A DNA stretch of 64,000 nucleotides, taken from NCBI GenBank assembly GCA_015680685.1, contig MNCI01001005.1, positions 203,438 to 267,437 on the forward strand, in the 5' to 3' direction. This document shows, piece by piece, positions 31,545-43,620 of the stretch. Within the stretch, counting starts at the first letter, position 1, and each line of letters begins with the position of its first letter. The translations under genes were made by a program, and so were the position numbers. Under the pieces are notes generated by a model that worked only from the letters and a program-made list of their open reading frames with translations, had not been told where the DNA came from and ran no database searches. The stretch comes from Gnetum montanum (lineage: Eukaryota; Streptophyta; Gnetopsida; Gnetales; Gnetaceae).

Positions 31545-32546
31545 TGGTGTATGGACACCTCTTCCAATTCCCTTACTCTACCCTACATACTATGTGTAGT
31601 TTTGTGATGATTTTGTTGAGGATGATTCTTGGATGTTTTGACATGTTTGGAGGTGTTTTTAGCTCATTTTGATGAGTTTAGGAGGTTCTTAGATCCATGG
31701 TAATGTTTTGGGAGCATCCAGAGGCTCTTGACATCAAAATGAGCACTTGTATTTTTGGCACCTTCAGAAGAGATGTCTTCCTAGAAAGATAGATGTCCTT
31801 TTAAAGACATCTCCCCTTTAGGGAAGACATCTACCAAAAATAGTAGATGTATCTCCCGAGAGTAGGGCTTCCATAGGAGACATCTACATGAAGCCAAAGA
31901 TGACCTCCACACATGAAGAAACTTCCAAAAACACCTATTACAATTTGGGAAATATCCAAAGCAAGATGAAAATAGTCGAGGAAAAGTTGAGAAGACTTGG
32001 AAAACATCTAAAGAACCTCAAGTTAAGTTGAGGAAATATTTCTAGGATTTTTACCTTTTGGTTGCTTATAAATATTGATATAATTAATCATTTTTAGTGT
32101 CATAGTGCCAAGTGTCGCAATGCAAAGTGCCAAAGTGCTAAGGATTGAAGTGCAAATGGTGAAGGCCAAACATCCCAATAAAGAGCAAAAGAGAAAGCTC
32201 TTGAGGAAAGAGAGCTTGTGCAACTAAGTTGAGTAAGAGGAAAGGAAGAGCACTCAAGAGATATTATAAGTATCTCTTATAAGTTTCTTGTCTTGATTTT
32301 TGGCTCAATGGTGAGTAATTTAGGATTAAAAGAGAACAAGTGTGGCCTCTAAGATCCTTGGGAGAGTTGTGAGTTGAGCTTGGCTCCTCATATTTGATGT
32401 ATTTTCTATGTATTTTGAGAATTATCTTAACATAAGGGATATTTTCTCCATTTTATTGTGTTATTCTTATTTTCTAAGCTAGATCATCTTGGAAGTTATG
32501 GATTGGATTCTATTGGGATCTGTCAAGATGCAACCCCCCTACACTA
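31545..32546 (+). repeat. 5' LTR of I
   Basis: 1002 bp. U3 holds many AGATGTCT and AGACATCT words between 31765 and 31895. The inner end reads ccctacacta, one base off TACACCA. Confidence 0.85.
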
Positions 32547-32549
32547 GAT

Positions 32550-32568
32550 TGGTATCAAAGCTTAGAGG
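32550..32568 (+). promoter_or_regulatory. tRNA-Met primer-binding site of I
   Basis: TGGTATCAAAGCTTAGAGG, one transition in the core TGGTATCAGAGC, three bases inside the LTR. Confidence 0.75.
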
Positions 32569-32659
32569 TTTCCACACTTATATGTTGAAACTTGGTGTTT
32601 TCTTTGAATGAAATGAGCATTGTTATGGATATTTTCTTTTGGATATCATTCTTGTTGAT

Positions 32660-34328
32660 TTAGGTATGGCTTCAACGAATAAGATATATTAAGAGCTTAG
32701 ATAAGAGCTTTAAGAGTTTAAGAACTTCTTTAAAGCTTTTGTGATAGAAATGAAAGAATTTATTTCCAAAGTAAAGGTCCACAAGCACTAAGATTTTATA
32801 GAAACTTCAAAAAGGGATATTAAAAAATTTAAGACTAACATGGAAGATATTTTGAGGAGAATTAATAAAATATCTTCTAGCTATCAATAACAAAGGGAAG
32901 ATGATGAATCTGATGAAGTAGAGATCAATGAGAAAGGGAGTTCCCAAGTATCTCTTATTGAACAAGAGAGTGTTCAATACTCAAAGGTTTCAAGGGAGGA
33001 AACCAAAAGCTTCATAAAAGAGACCAAGAGATCTTTAAAATCCAAGATGATGTATGCTACTAATCAAGGAGAGTTCCTACCTCATGAGTCATATGAGGTG
33101 AAGGATCAAAGTCAAGAAAGTGGCAAAGATCAAGTGACTTCTTCAAGGAGGATCAAGGGTAGCACTAAAAGGTATGATACTCATTTTTTATGTAATTCTT
33201 ATATACCTTTTGGTAAGGAAAAGAAGGTTCTAAGTCAAGTTGAGACTATCTCATGGGAGAGAGATGAGTCTTCTAGCCAACGTATGTGGAAGAATGATTA
33301 CTTTGATGATGTTTTTTTTTCTTGTTGAACATGATGTTAAGGCCATGAAGGAGAGTTTACATTTTGACTTGGTACCTCCAAATTGGGATGAAGAGCTTGT
33401 TGATGATTCCTTTGAAGAGGAGAATCCATTTGAATTATGAATTCCTATTTGGGATCATGAATGATCAATCTTCGATGAGATTGAACAGCCACATGTTGAA
33501 GATCAAGTTGAACGAAAGATGTATAGGAGAATCCATGAATAGGTAAGGATGAGCTTTATCTTGTTGATGGTAGTAATGTCTCTCATGTTGAAGCTAGTGT
33601 GATGGATGCTAGTTTTTCACTTTAGCTTGGTAGTGGTTTTTTCAATGGTAATGATGAGCATCATGATCATTGTGGTGATTGTGATAATATTGAGAATCAT
33701 ATTGTGATTTTTGATGCCATTTTTAGTAAGAGGTAGACCAATAATGGTAAATTATTTGATGATAATTCCTATTGGAATAGTCATTATGAGAAGGTCATTG
33801 TTGATGTAAGTGAAGATATTGATAATGATATGATTTTCCATAGTTCCAAAATGTTTTCTATTGATTATATCAATGATACATTTGTGATGTATGTTGATGG
33901 ATTTGATTGTATTAGCTATAAAATGAAAGTGTAGCATGAAGGAAATCTACATCGTGATGATGAAAGGAAGCTAAGTGGTAGTCTTCCAAACACCAAGAAG
34001 GAGAAGGTGAAGAAGAGGAAAAAGGATCAAAGAAAGAATGCTGGATTAAGAAATCCTAATATTTTTTCTTTTTCTTATTCTTTATTTTTTACAAGTTTGA
34101 GTCATCATGGAGATGCAAGGAAAGCATTCCAAGGAGATTATCAAATGAAGGGAGCAAGCTAGGGCATGAGGACATGCCCCCATGAGAAAGGAAAGCTTAA
34201 AACAAAAACCTCTAATGATATTTATTCTCATGTTTGTAATGCATTAAGTCATGATTATTGTGATGCCCTTAAGTTATGGGGGCATGGTTCCCTCTAGCTT
34301 ATGAAAGTTCATGAAGCATGACATTTTT
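32660..34328 (+). pseudogene. Internal coding remnant of I, function unknown
   Basis: Readable pieces include a start-like MASTNKI near 32666, a Lys/Glu-rich helical stretch, an open frame 33047-33328 (KDQVTSSRRIKGSTKRYDTH) and, after a frame change, 33240-33440 ending PNWDEELVDDSFEEENPFEL. Beyond that there are only short frames. I see no protease, RT, RNase H, integrase or CCHC knuckle. It may descend from a gag-like or element-specific protein. A basic C-terminal stretch (KEKVKKRKKDQRKN) lies near 34000. Confidence 0.4.
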
Positions 34329-34341
34329 AAGGGTGGGAGAG
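34329..34341 (+). promoter_or_regulatory. Polypurine tract of I
   Basis: aagggtgggagag immediately before the 3' LTR. G has the very similar aaagggtgaaagag at 49928-49941. Confidence 0.75.
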
Positions 34342-34342
34342 C

Positions 34343-35286
34343 TAGTGTAGGGACACCTCTTCTGATTCCCTTACACTACCCTACATACAATGTGTCCTTT
34401 TTTGATGATGTTGTTGAGGATGATTCTTAGATATTTTGACATGTTTGAAGGTGTTTTTGGATTATTTTGATGAGTTTAGGAGGTTTTAGGATCTATGGGG
34501 ACTTTTTGGAATGCATCCAAAGGCTCCTAGCATCAAAATGAACACTTTTATTTTTGGCACCTTCAAAAGAGACATCTTTTCAAAGACATCCCAAAAATAG
34601 TAGACATCTCTCCTAAGAGCATGGCTTCCATAGGAGACATCTACATGAAGATAGAGATGACCCAAATGCATTGAGAAACTTCTAAAAATTCCTATTCCAA
34701 TTTGAAAAATAGCCAATGCACGATGAAAAAAACCAAGGAGAAGGTGAGAAGCCTTAGGAAACATCTAAAGAAGCTCAAGCTAAGTTGAGAAAAGGCTTCT
34801 AGGGTTTTTACCTTCCAATTTCCTATAAATATTAATGTAACTCATCATGGTTAGTTCCATAGTGTCATGTCAAAGTGCCAAAAGCTAAAGTGCAAATGCT
34901 AAAGGCAAAACATCCCAATAGAAAGTAAGAAAGAGATCTCTTAAGGGAAGAGAGCTTGTGTAATGAAGTTGAGTGAGAGGCATGGAAGAGCACTCAAGAG
35001 AGATTAGAAGAATCTCTTATAAGTGTCTTTTCTTGAGTTTGGTCTTCATTGTGAGTAATTAAGGATTAAGAGAGGACAAGTGTGGCCTCTAGGATCTTTG
35101 GGAGAGTTATGAGTTCAACTTGGCTCCTTATCTTTGATGTATGTTCTATGTATTTTGAGAATTATCTAAATACAAGGGATATTTTCTACATTTTATTATG
35201 TTATTCTTATTTTCTAAGCTATATTTTCTTGGAAATCATGGATTGGATCCTACGAGGATCTCTCAAGATGCAACTTCCCTGCACCA
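34343..35286 (+). repeat. 3' LTR of I
   Basis: 944 bp, tagtgtagggacacc...ccctgcacca. It is shorter than the 5' LTR mainly by deletions in the AGATGTCT-rich section near 34560-34600. Confidence 0.85.
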
Positions 35287-35676
35287 TCATTGTGAGTTGA
35301 TGAGATTTTAAAACAAAGTGTTATGGGCACACATTGAGTGAGTGCATGATTATGGTCGTAGCTTAATATTAATTATGTATGTGTTTGGACTATGTGTTCT
35401 TGAGTTCTTACTTGTAAGATGAGATCTCAATCATGAGTTATGGAAGATATTCTCATTCAATTGTACTTTGCATCAAGGATAATTGTTGTATGATTGTAGA
35501 GCTTCATGCTCTTGAGTATTGTTAAGTGTTATGAGTGAAGTGATGTTGTGGATTTTGGAATCTAGATTGTAATATTCTTTACATCAATTAAATATAGCTA
35601 ATTTTATTATTTTTTAGAAAATTATTTATTCAATAGGTTTTTTTAAAGGATTTAAAAATTGAGTGACCTTGCTCCA
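35287..35676 (+). repeat. 5' LTR of G, right part
   Basis: Continues the LTR after I: gtgagttgatgagatttt, gagtgagtgcatgattatg, agtgaagtgatgttgtgg, gagtgaccttgctcca, matching 50455-50847. Confidence 0.75.
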
Positions 35677-35683
35677 GCATTAT

Positions 35684-35701
35684 TGGTAATAGAGCATTAG
35701 G
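35684..35701 (+). promoter_or_regulatory. tRNA-Met primer-binding site of G
   Basis: TGGTAATAGAGCATTAGG, differing at two positions from TGGTATCAGAGC in the core. Confidence 0.6.
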
Positions 35702-36960
35702 TTAATTATTACTTTGAAAATCATTATGAATTTTTTTCAAATTCAAATAATAACTAGGAAGTTCAAGCCTTGAACAGAGACATACAAAGCATGAAATCAT
35801 TCTTTCAACTAATGGTTGCTTAGTTGGATGAGATTAGTACTAAGGTAAATAGAAATGTAGGCCCTTGTCATATTCAAATGCATGAAGAAGATGAGCATTC
35901 ATGTTTGAATGATGATGAAGAAGTTTTTTAGGTAGGTAGAGAAAATAACAAGAAAGAAAAATCTAGCTATGGAAGTGTAGAACCCCATTAGGATAGGATT
36001 CTAATGAGAGGAAATCTAGTTCCTCATGTTAGAATTCCAAGAGCTCTATCAGTGATCACTAGTTCTTCTCATGAAAATATATATGAGTAAGATGAAGCTA
36101 GTCTTGATAGAGTATTCAAAAATGTTATCATACTTTCGTATGGGGAATTGAAGACTTTAAATAATGTCTATGGTACCAATGATTTTTCAAGTTGGCTAGG
36201 GGAAGTTGAGAAGCATTTAGAGTTAGAAGATGTATCAAACCAATTAAGGATATGTATTATTGAATCCATATTAGAAGATATTGCTTTTACTTGATGGAAA
36301 AAGAAGTCCCAAAGTTATGAAATAAAACATGGTTATACCATCAGAGGTTGGAATCAGATGAAACACAAGTTAAGAAGAAAAATTGAATAGTCTCATCAAA
36401 GGTAAGAAATCGTTATAAAATTGAAATTCCTATGAAAAAGCTAACAAAGATGTCAAGGAGTTTTACCTCAAATGTTGTAATCTATTCCATGAAGCTAAAA
36501 TGAATTTTAAGGAGTATGAATATGCTTCATTCTTCTTACAAGGTCTTAAAAGGATGTACCACCAAGAGTTGTCATTCTATGAGTCACAAAATCTTGATCA
36601 AGCTTATGATTTGGCATTCAAGGTAGAAAAGAAATTAAGTGGATTTTGAAATAGGGAAAGAAAAATTCCAAGGAAAAGGATAAGAAATCAAAATTTGAGA
36701 AGGGATCCAAGTCAAAATTTGAAGAGAAGAATGATCGCCATGACAAGAATATAGAGAAGGATGATAAGAAGGAAAAAGCCATGAACGACCAAGGCAAGAA
36801 AGGTAAGGATTAGTAGCAACTCATCCAAGATTCAATGTTTTAAGTATGAAGAATGGGGACATAAGCAATGGGAATGCTTACATCTCAAGACAACCAAGGG
36901 CAAGGATATGTAAACCATGAAAGTGAAGGAGACATCCAACTAAAAACTTTCAATAGGTAA
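35702..36960 (+). pseudogene. Gag of G, zinc knuckle mutated
   Basis: The capsid-like domain is readable near 36150-36300 (LKTLNNVYGTNDFSSWLGEV, KHLELEDVSNQLRICIIESI). After stops come a Lys-rich linker (KEKDKKSKFEKGSKSKFEEK) and a knuckle at 36836-36877, CFKYEEWGHKQWEC, where the second Cys of CX2CX4HX4C is now Tyr. Gag would have packaged G RNA. Confidence 0.65.
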
Positions 36961-37059
36961 CTGTAATGCTCCTAGGATTAAGGAAGTTTCTTAATTAAAT
37001 TTATTCTACATTTATCAAGAATATGAATAGAGGAGACCATTCTACTAGAAAATTTTTGT

Positions 37060-37400
37060 TTTAAATTAGAGATAGATGTTTACTTACTAGTAAATGGATT
37101 TATATTTTTCTTGATGGGGGAGCCTAATAAAATGTTATTTCATCTAGGATAGTTACTAGATTATGTTTGGTAACTAATCCTCTTCCAAGATCCTACAAGG
37201 TACATTGGTTATCAAGGAATTACTCTTAAGAGGTGAGTGAACAATATGTTTTAAAAGTTAAAATTAGGAGGTTTTGTGATGTTATGAAACCTGAATTACT
37301 TTCAATAGATTATGCTTATGTAATTCTTGATAGACCTTGAAATTTCGACACTGATGCCTAATTTGATAGGTTAAGAAATGTATGAAGTGTACTTAGACAT
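37060..37400 (+). pseudogene. Aspartic protease of G
   Basis: DGG box at 37113-37121 in LDGGA, two stops, then NVISSRIVTRLCLVTNPLPR and SYKVHWL, the usual chromovirus retropepsin context. D-G-G in place of D-T/S-G is seen in this lineage. Confidence 0.6.
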
Positions 37401-37665
37401 GATGAAATTCATAAGTTGATTCCCATGATGATTGAATAAGTGAAGCAGAAAAGCATACTTTATGCTTTCTTAATCCTTCTATGAGAGGAAATATATTAAG
37501 AAACCTTTTATAGGTATGCCAGGCTTAAATGAGTATTTTTCCAAGGTATTCAAGGAAAAATTAGACGGATTACTAGTAATGATAAATGTATAACAACAAA
37601 TCAATTTCATTTCTAGTGATACCATTCCAAATAAGAGAGCATATCCAATGACATTGAATTAGTGG

Positions 37666-38544
37666 TGATGAATCATATTTTTTCTGGCTCTGATATCAAA
37701 TCCTTGATATTAGATGCCTGATATTGGGGCCCTAGAAGAAATATCAGGTATCCAATATCGTAGATGTGTGCTAGCCCATAAATATAGCACTTGGGCACAT
37801 GGTTTGGGCATAAGTTTTATCATAGCGTTCCAGAGCTCTTGTAGTTTCATTTCTCCAAAGATAGAATATTTTCCAAAGTTCCCATAGAAGAAGTCATTGA
37901 GTGTACAGATCTTTTTTTGAGCACTATTGTACTTGAGCACAGTAGTGTGTGTGGCAATAAAGATGAGCTTTTTGATAAATATTGTAGCACCTTGGCTAGT
38001 TTAATTATTTTATTTATGCATTTAATGCTTTATGAAATTTTATTTAATGCTTCCAAGTAATTAAGCTAAATTAAGCTAAGCTATGTTAGCTAAGTTAAAT
38101 AGCAATAAATTAAGCACATAAGTATGACTACTTCGAGCATGCGCATGATGCTTGGTAATCCCAGCAATGCTTCACATTTGGTAACCCAACAATGTTAGAT
38201 GTGTTCAAGATGTGTATGAAAACTGAGACTAGATACTTATGGTAGGATAAGTTAGAGATTAATGAGTTAGTTAGATTAAATTAGCCATTAAATTACTTCA
38301 TTCCTTTATTTTAAGCACCAAGAACATAAACATAAAAAATGATAAAAATCATATGCCTCAGTTGCACTTAACCATACCTTTGCATTCAATAATTATAACT
38401 AGGAATACCATGATTGTAGCGATTAGATTTCACTTTCTAGAACCAATGTGTACTTGAAGACTTAAGGTCTACGTGATTTGATTGAATTGCACATGAACAC
38501 TTATGATTCATATGGTTGAGCATAGGGGTATTCACCACTTATCA
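37666..38544 (+). repeat. 5' LTR of D
   Basis: 879 bp, TGATGAATCAT...CCACTTATCA. U3 carries repeated GATATC/GATATT/AATATC words at 37690-37760. Confidence 0.9.
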
Positions 38545-38545
38545 T

Positions 38546-38564
38546 TGGCACCATTGTCGAGGAC
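38546..38564 (+). promoter_or_regulatory. tRNA-Asp primer-binding site of D
   Basis: TGGCACCATTGTCGAGGAC, differing from the tRNA-Asp complement only by transitions. Confidence 0.8.
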
Positions 38565-38724
38565 CTTTAGTTTGTTACATGTGCTATCTAGGATTTAGTG
38601 AAAAAATTTATTTAACATCATTAGAACAAACCCTAAATTCATATCATACATTCAAATAACTACAATAATTATAAGAAAGAACATTGCATTTCTTGTATTC
38701 TAATACAAGATCTCTTCTTCTCAC

Positions 38725-41300
38725 ATGAGTGATTCTCCACCTAAGTCTGATAGAGTAAATTAGTAGGTACCTTAGTAATACAGAGTGATATATGCTCATC
38801 CTAATGAGTATGTATCCAATTTCACCTTTGTTCTACACTAGGATGAACTATTGTAGTGGTGAGACATGGAGGGAAACATTGTGCTGCCATCCAATTAATC
38901 CATTCTTGTGACGTTCCATAAAACTCTTATGTGGTTGGGCATCCAAGGGTTTCATGCTAAATATGTTGCTTAGGATAGTGATGCCAGGGATTATGATCTT
39001 ACCAATGCATAATTTTTGAGGGATCAACAGCTAGAGAAGCACTACAAGTTTGCAAGGGGGAAGTGGTCCAATGATTCCCCATTCTTGATGTACTAAAAAG
39101 ATGGTGGAGAATCCTTTGTTGGGGTTTTTCATACAAAGAGACTTCTCTCTTTGACTTTGGTTAAGAAGGTCAAAACCAAAACCTATAGTCTATGATACAT
39201 AATCCTAGTTCTGGTAAGAATGGATCCCATGACAAAGGGAAATCCAAGGAGGAGAGTCATGGTAGGGATGTGGGTAAGCAGCATGATCATGATCATGATC
39301 GTGACCACCAAAGAGGGGGTGGCGAGTATCGTGATGGTGCTAGTCCTCCTTCCTCTTCACCTTTATCATCTTCTTCTTCCTCTTCTATCTCTAAACATAA
39401 CTATAGGGAATGTGATCATGATGGAGGTGATCAATGGGAACAAGATGATCATAGAGACCTTTAGGCAAGTCAAGATCTAGGGTGTGGGCATTCAAGAGAG
39501 GTGCATCATCATAAACAAAAGGGTAGAAAAGGGAATTGTGGGCACCAAGATCATGGCTATGATGAGCCTTTTCTTACCATTTAAAGCATGCTAAACATCA
39601 TGCAAGTGGTGAGAATTCCTACAAGGAACATAAAGGATAGCCAAATCAAGAGGCTAGACATGAATAATATCATCAAATTCAAAGGGCAATATAACTCAAA
39701 TTCATAGAACCATCTTCAAGATTTTCAAAATGCCTATGCCTTGAAAAATATAGAAAATAACTGGAAAATGCTTAGTTTGTTTCCCAGGACACTCATCAAA
39801 GAAGCAAAACTCTAGGACTAGTCCTTGGAGTTGGAATCAATCCACAAATGGAGTATGATTCTCGAACTATTCAATGATAACTATCAAACATACTCTTGAG
39901 TATTCAATCTAAAAAGGTAGATCTAAGGTTGGAAGAAAGAAACACATGAGCCCTTGGATGCCTCCATGGATAGATATTATTCCTTATTACATTGATAATC
40001 TAGTTATAGTTAATCTTAGTAGGAACAGCTTCGCCACATTGTAGATGAGCTTTGATCAAAAACAAGAAAAACTCTTGGAATCTACACCCAAGGAAGGCTA
40101 TCAAAGTTAAGATTTCATTAAATCTAATAGCTAAGCGACTAGGTAGCAAAAGAAGAAGGAGAGTTGAGAAAACATGAAAGTGTAGTAGAATATACCAAGA
40201 ACCTTCCATTTGCAAGAGGGATGTTTGATTTTGTGATAGTGAGGAGGAATCATCACTTGATCAGGTGGTGATCTAGAAAACCTTGCCAATTCAAAATTTT
40301 ACCTCTCAAATTTTGGCTAAGGTAGATCAGCTGTGGAACTCTATGGATAGTAGATTTTAAGCTATTCTAAAAATTGCTAAAGAATCCAAAGAAGAAAGTA
40401 GTAATCATGATTGTAGGAGGAAAAAAGAAGCTGAATGTGTCAATCAAAGGGGTAAGGGCAAGATTGCTACCATAGAGGAAATTATAAAAATTGAATTAGA
40501 TAATAATGGTTGATGTGACATCTAAGAATATGAACATCCTAAGGGATGTTGCCTCATCATGTCACACTTATAGGAGCCTAGGGTGTATTGAATCCATGAC
40601 TATCAAAATGACAAACAACTAGAAGGTTGTTGTATCCTCAAGGAAATCCTAGGAAGTTCTATTAGAAACAAAAATATTATCCAAGTGGAACTCCACCACA
40701 ACCATATGAGCAATATTAATAGTGGTAGCAATGACAATCATGGGCATTCCCACTACCAAGGTAGCAATACCCTTACAAACAACTAGATCTATATGGGCAT
40801 TATGTTTAGCAACCCCTATCTCCATATGACTATTATAGTCACATTTCTCTTTTCCAACATCACTACTACCCTCCTAAATACTATAGAACTCATTCTTCAT
40901 ATTCTAGAAGGGATACCAAATTTCATTCTTATCCTCCTCTTATTCTTGCATCAGTTCCTCTATCCTCAATGCAGCTACTACTTTCTCCATCCATGCAAGA
41001 TGAACTTCTAGCCTAGCCATAGCAACATAATGCTACCAGCACCATCAATCTAAATTCAGTTAATCAACTAAGTGATTATGAACCTTATGCTAATAAAAGA
41101 CCTTTATTCAGACCCAATAGCCTAACTAAACCCTCACATACACCTATGGTTGACAACCCTACTTCTTCATCTTCATTTGCATCTAATCCATTTAAGTCCC
41201 CTTCAAACTAAATACCACCTAGACTCCATATTGTTATGCTCACTCATGTCATATCTAATTGGATCCAAGAGAGCAACCTTCCTAGGAAATTACTTGATCT
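38725..41300 (+). pseudogene. Gag of D
   Basis: ATG at 38725, then YAHPNEYVSNFTFVLH and WW-stop-DMEGNIVLPSN matching A. His/Asp/Ser-rich spacer in the frame 39192-39464 (KQHDHDHDRDHQRGGGEYRD, then SSSSSSSIS). Degenerate capsid domain near 39640-40250. Zinc-binding remnant EYEHPKGCC near 40527. A Tyr/Gln/Pro-type tail runs to the protease. Many stops. Confidence 0.7.
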
Positions 41301-41760
41301 TGGGAGTCCTCTTATATATTTATAAATTTCTAGGAAAGAACTATGTCAAACTCTTCTTGATTTAGGTTCTAGTGTTAACCTGATTTCTCATGAGATTTAT
41401 GATGCTTAGAACCTACCACCTCTCAAAAAGAACAATATCTTATTGGTGGTGGTAGACCAGTCCATTACCATTTCATTGGAAGTAGTAGAAAACATTGTAA
41501 CCACTATTTGTGGGTGGCCTTATCCTATCAATTTCCTAGTAATCAAGGTTGATAACTATTAGGGGGACTTCCTAATCATTAGAGGAAGGGCATTGCTAGG
41601 CACTATTGATGTGAGAATGGGCATCAAAGATCTTTCCTTGGAAATATCTATGGAAAATGAATTTGGAAAGATTGAGAAGAATCAAGTTCCATTTATTACA
41701 TAAAATAATACAAGGTGCAAATTGCATGCAAAAACGTTGGTCCAAGAAATGAGCATCTAT
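41301..41760 (+). pseudogene. Aspartic protease of D
   Basis: TLLDLGSSVNLISHEIYDA (about 41350) has D-L-G for D-S-G, followed by FLVIKVDNY and FLIIRGRALLGTIDV, aligned with the A protease. Confidence 0.7.
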
Positions 41761-42099
41761 TTCCATGAGTAAGTAGTGTGCGCATGAAGTAGATATTCAA
41801 AGGTGCCTATATGTAGTGGTCACAAAATAAGAGGATACCTAGTGGCTGAACACTAATTCTAAAAATAGAACAATGTGTAAGGAACCTACTAAGAGCCTGA
41901 CATGTGCTTATGGAATAATCATGAATGAACTAGAGCAAGTTCATCACCAACTCTCTAATAATACAAATGATGATACCTATTTGGGAGAGTTGGAAATTCC
42001 TAAAAATTTTAAATAAGAGCCTCTTGAGTTAAAAACTCTAACTACTAGAATGGAATATGCATTCTTGAAAAATGAAAAGCTAGTAACCATTAATGAAAA

Positions 42100-43060
42100 T
42101 CTTACTCTTCAACAGAAATAGATGTTGTTGAAAGTAGTTAATAAATGGCCAACAATATTTACTTGATCATATCCTAAACTCACTAGAATTGATCCATAGA
42201 TTTGCCAGCACCACATTTATACTAATCCATCCATGAAGCCAAAGAGGCAACAACAATAGTAGTTGAATCCAAAATTGAAGCAAATTATCAAAGAGGAGAT
42301 TAAGCAACTCCTTAAGGTAGGATTTATCTACCCCATTGTGGATAGCGAGTGGGTCAAGCCACTCACAATAGTGCCAAAGAGAGGTGGTAAATGGTGGATT
42401 TGTATCAACTTTAGGTTGTTAAACATGGAAACATTCAAAGATAATTTTCCATTATCATTTGTTGATCAAGTGTTGGACACCATATCTAGGCATTGCTATT
42501 ATAGTTTTCTGGATGGTTATAGTGGCCATAACCAAATCTAGATTGCATCAAAAGATAAGGCCAAACCAATGTTCACGAATCCTCAAGGAACCTTTGCATA
42601 TCACAAAATGCCTTTTGGTCTATGCAATGCTCATGCCACTTTCCAACATCTAGTCTTGATCATCTTTCAGCAGAAAATTGGTAGAAGAGTAGAAGTCTTC
42701 ATAGATGAATTCTCTACTTATGGTGCTATGTTTGAGAAAGTCTTAGACCACCTTGAGCAATTACTTAAAAGATGTGTGGAAATAAAACTTGTAGCTTAAT
42801 TGGAAAAAGACCCATCTCATAGTCTAAGAAAGCATTGTATTGGGGTATATAATTTTTTTAGAAAGTGATTGAGGTAGACCCCAAAAAGATAAGGATGATC
42901 CAAGAAATTACCCATCAACCAAAAACTATAAAATATGTCTAACCATTCCTTAGACACACTAGCTACTACCAATGATTTATAGAGAATTTCACTAAGATTG
43001 TGAAAGCATTGATTAATCTAACAAAGAAAGATGCTCCCTTGATCTAGACAAAGAAATGTG
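42100..43060 (+). pseudogene. Reverse transcriptase of D, Athila/Tat type
   Basis: Frames 42263-42541 and 42569-42799 (same phase, one stop between) give IKQLLKVGFIYPIVDSEWVK, KWWICINFRLLNMETFKDNF, SFVDQVLDTISRHCYYSFLD, GYSGHNQI, FAYHKMPFGLCNAHATFQ and VFIDEFSTYG (FIDE at 42698-42709; FMDD/YMDD expected). The run FxxQVLDxxxxHxYYxFLDGYSG is characteristic of the Athila/Tat branch. The remaining thumb is broken by stops. Confidence 0.82.
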
Positions 43061-43620
43061 AAAAGGCATTCTAAATCCTCAAGCAAAATCTCGTAGAGAC
43101 TCCAATTATACAAGCACTTCACTAGTTTAGACTATTTTATATAATGATAGATGCATCTAATTATTCCTTGGGAGCTATTCTTGCATAATTAGATGATAAG
43201 AAACATCCATATTACATCCACTACACAAGTTGAAGCATTGTGGATGTATAGTTGAATTACACCACCATAGAGAAAGAATTGATGGTGGTGGTGTATGCTC
43301 TAGAGAAGTTCAAGAACTATGTACTTGGATACAAAGTGTTTGTGCACACTAATCACAGTGCCATTTTCTTCCTCATGAACAAGCCAATGGTGAGCCCCTA
43401 TGTCATATGGTGACTAGTGATCTTATAGGAATTCGATCTTACAATGGTAGATTAAAAAGGAACTGAGAATTTGGTCACTGACCAATTGTATCGATTACGA
43501 TGGAACAACAAAGAGGAGGGAAGCCCACTATCTAATTAGTTTCCTGATGAACTCCTCTTTGCCTTGGCTATAACTAAACCATTGGCTAGTAAGCCTAAAT
43601 GATACTATGGTATTTTCACT
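43061..43620 (+). pseudogene. RNase H of D
   Basis: MIDASNYSLGAILA (43145), then NYTTIEKELMVVVYALEKFK, YVLGYKVFVHTNHSAIFFLM, with the D, E and D(N) positions of RNase H; the third Asp is Asn (HTNH for YTDH). Then LVTDQLYRLRW where ADxLSRL is usual. Confidence 0.7.

Larger units (their letters stand above)
31545..35286 (+). mobile_element. Non-autonomous LTR retrotransposon I with TSD
   Basis: 3742 bp with LTRs at 31545-32546 and 34343-35286, 5-bp target duplication TCATT (31540-31544 and 35287-35291), tRNA-Met primer site, polypurine tract, and a 1.8-kb internal region without RT or integrase. LTR ends are TGGTGTA...TACACCA with single mutations at the inner ends. Its LTRs resemble those of G in layout and in repeated AGATGTCT/AGACATCT words, so it probably used the enzymes of a G-like chromovirus. 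Confidence 0.85.
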
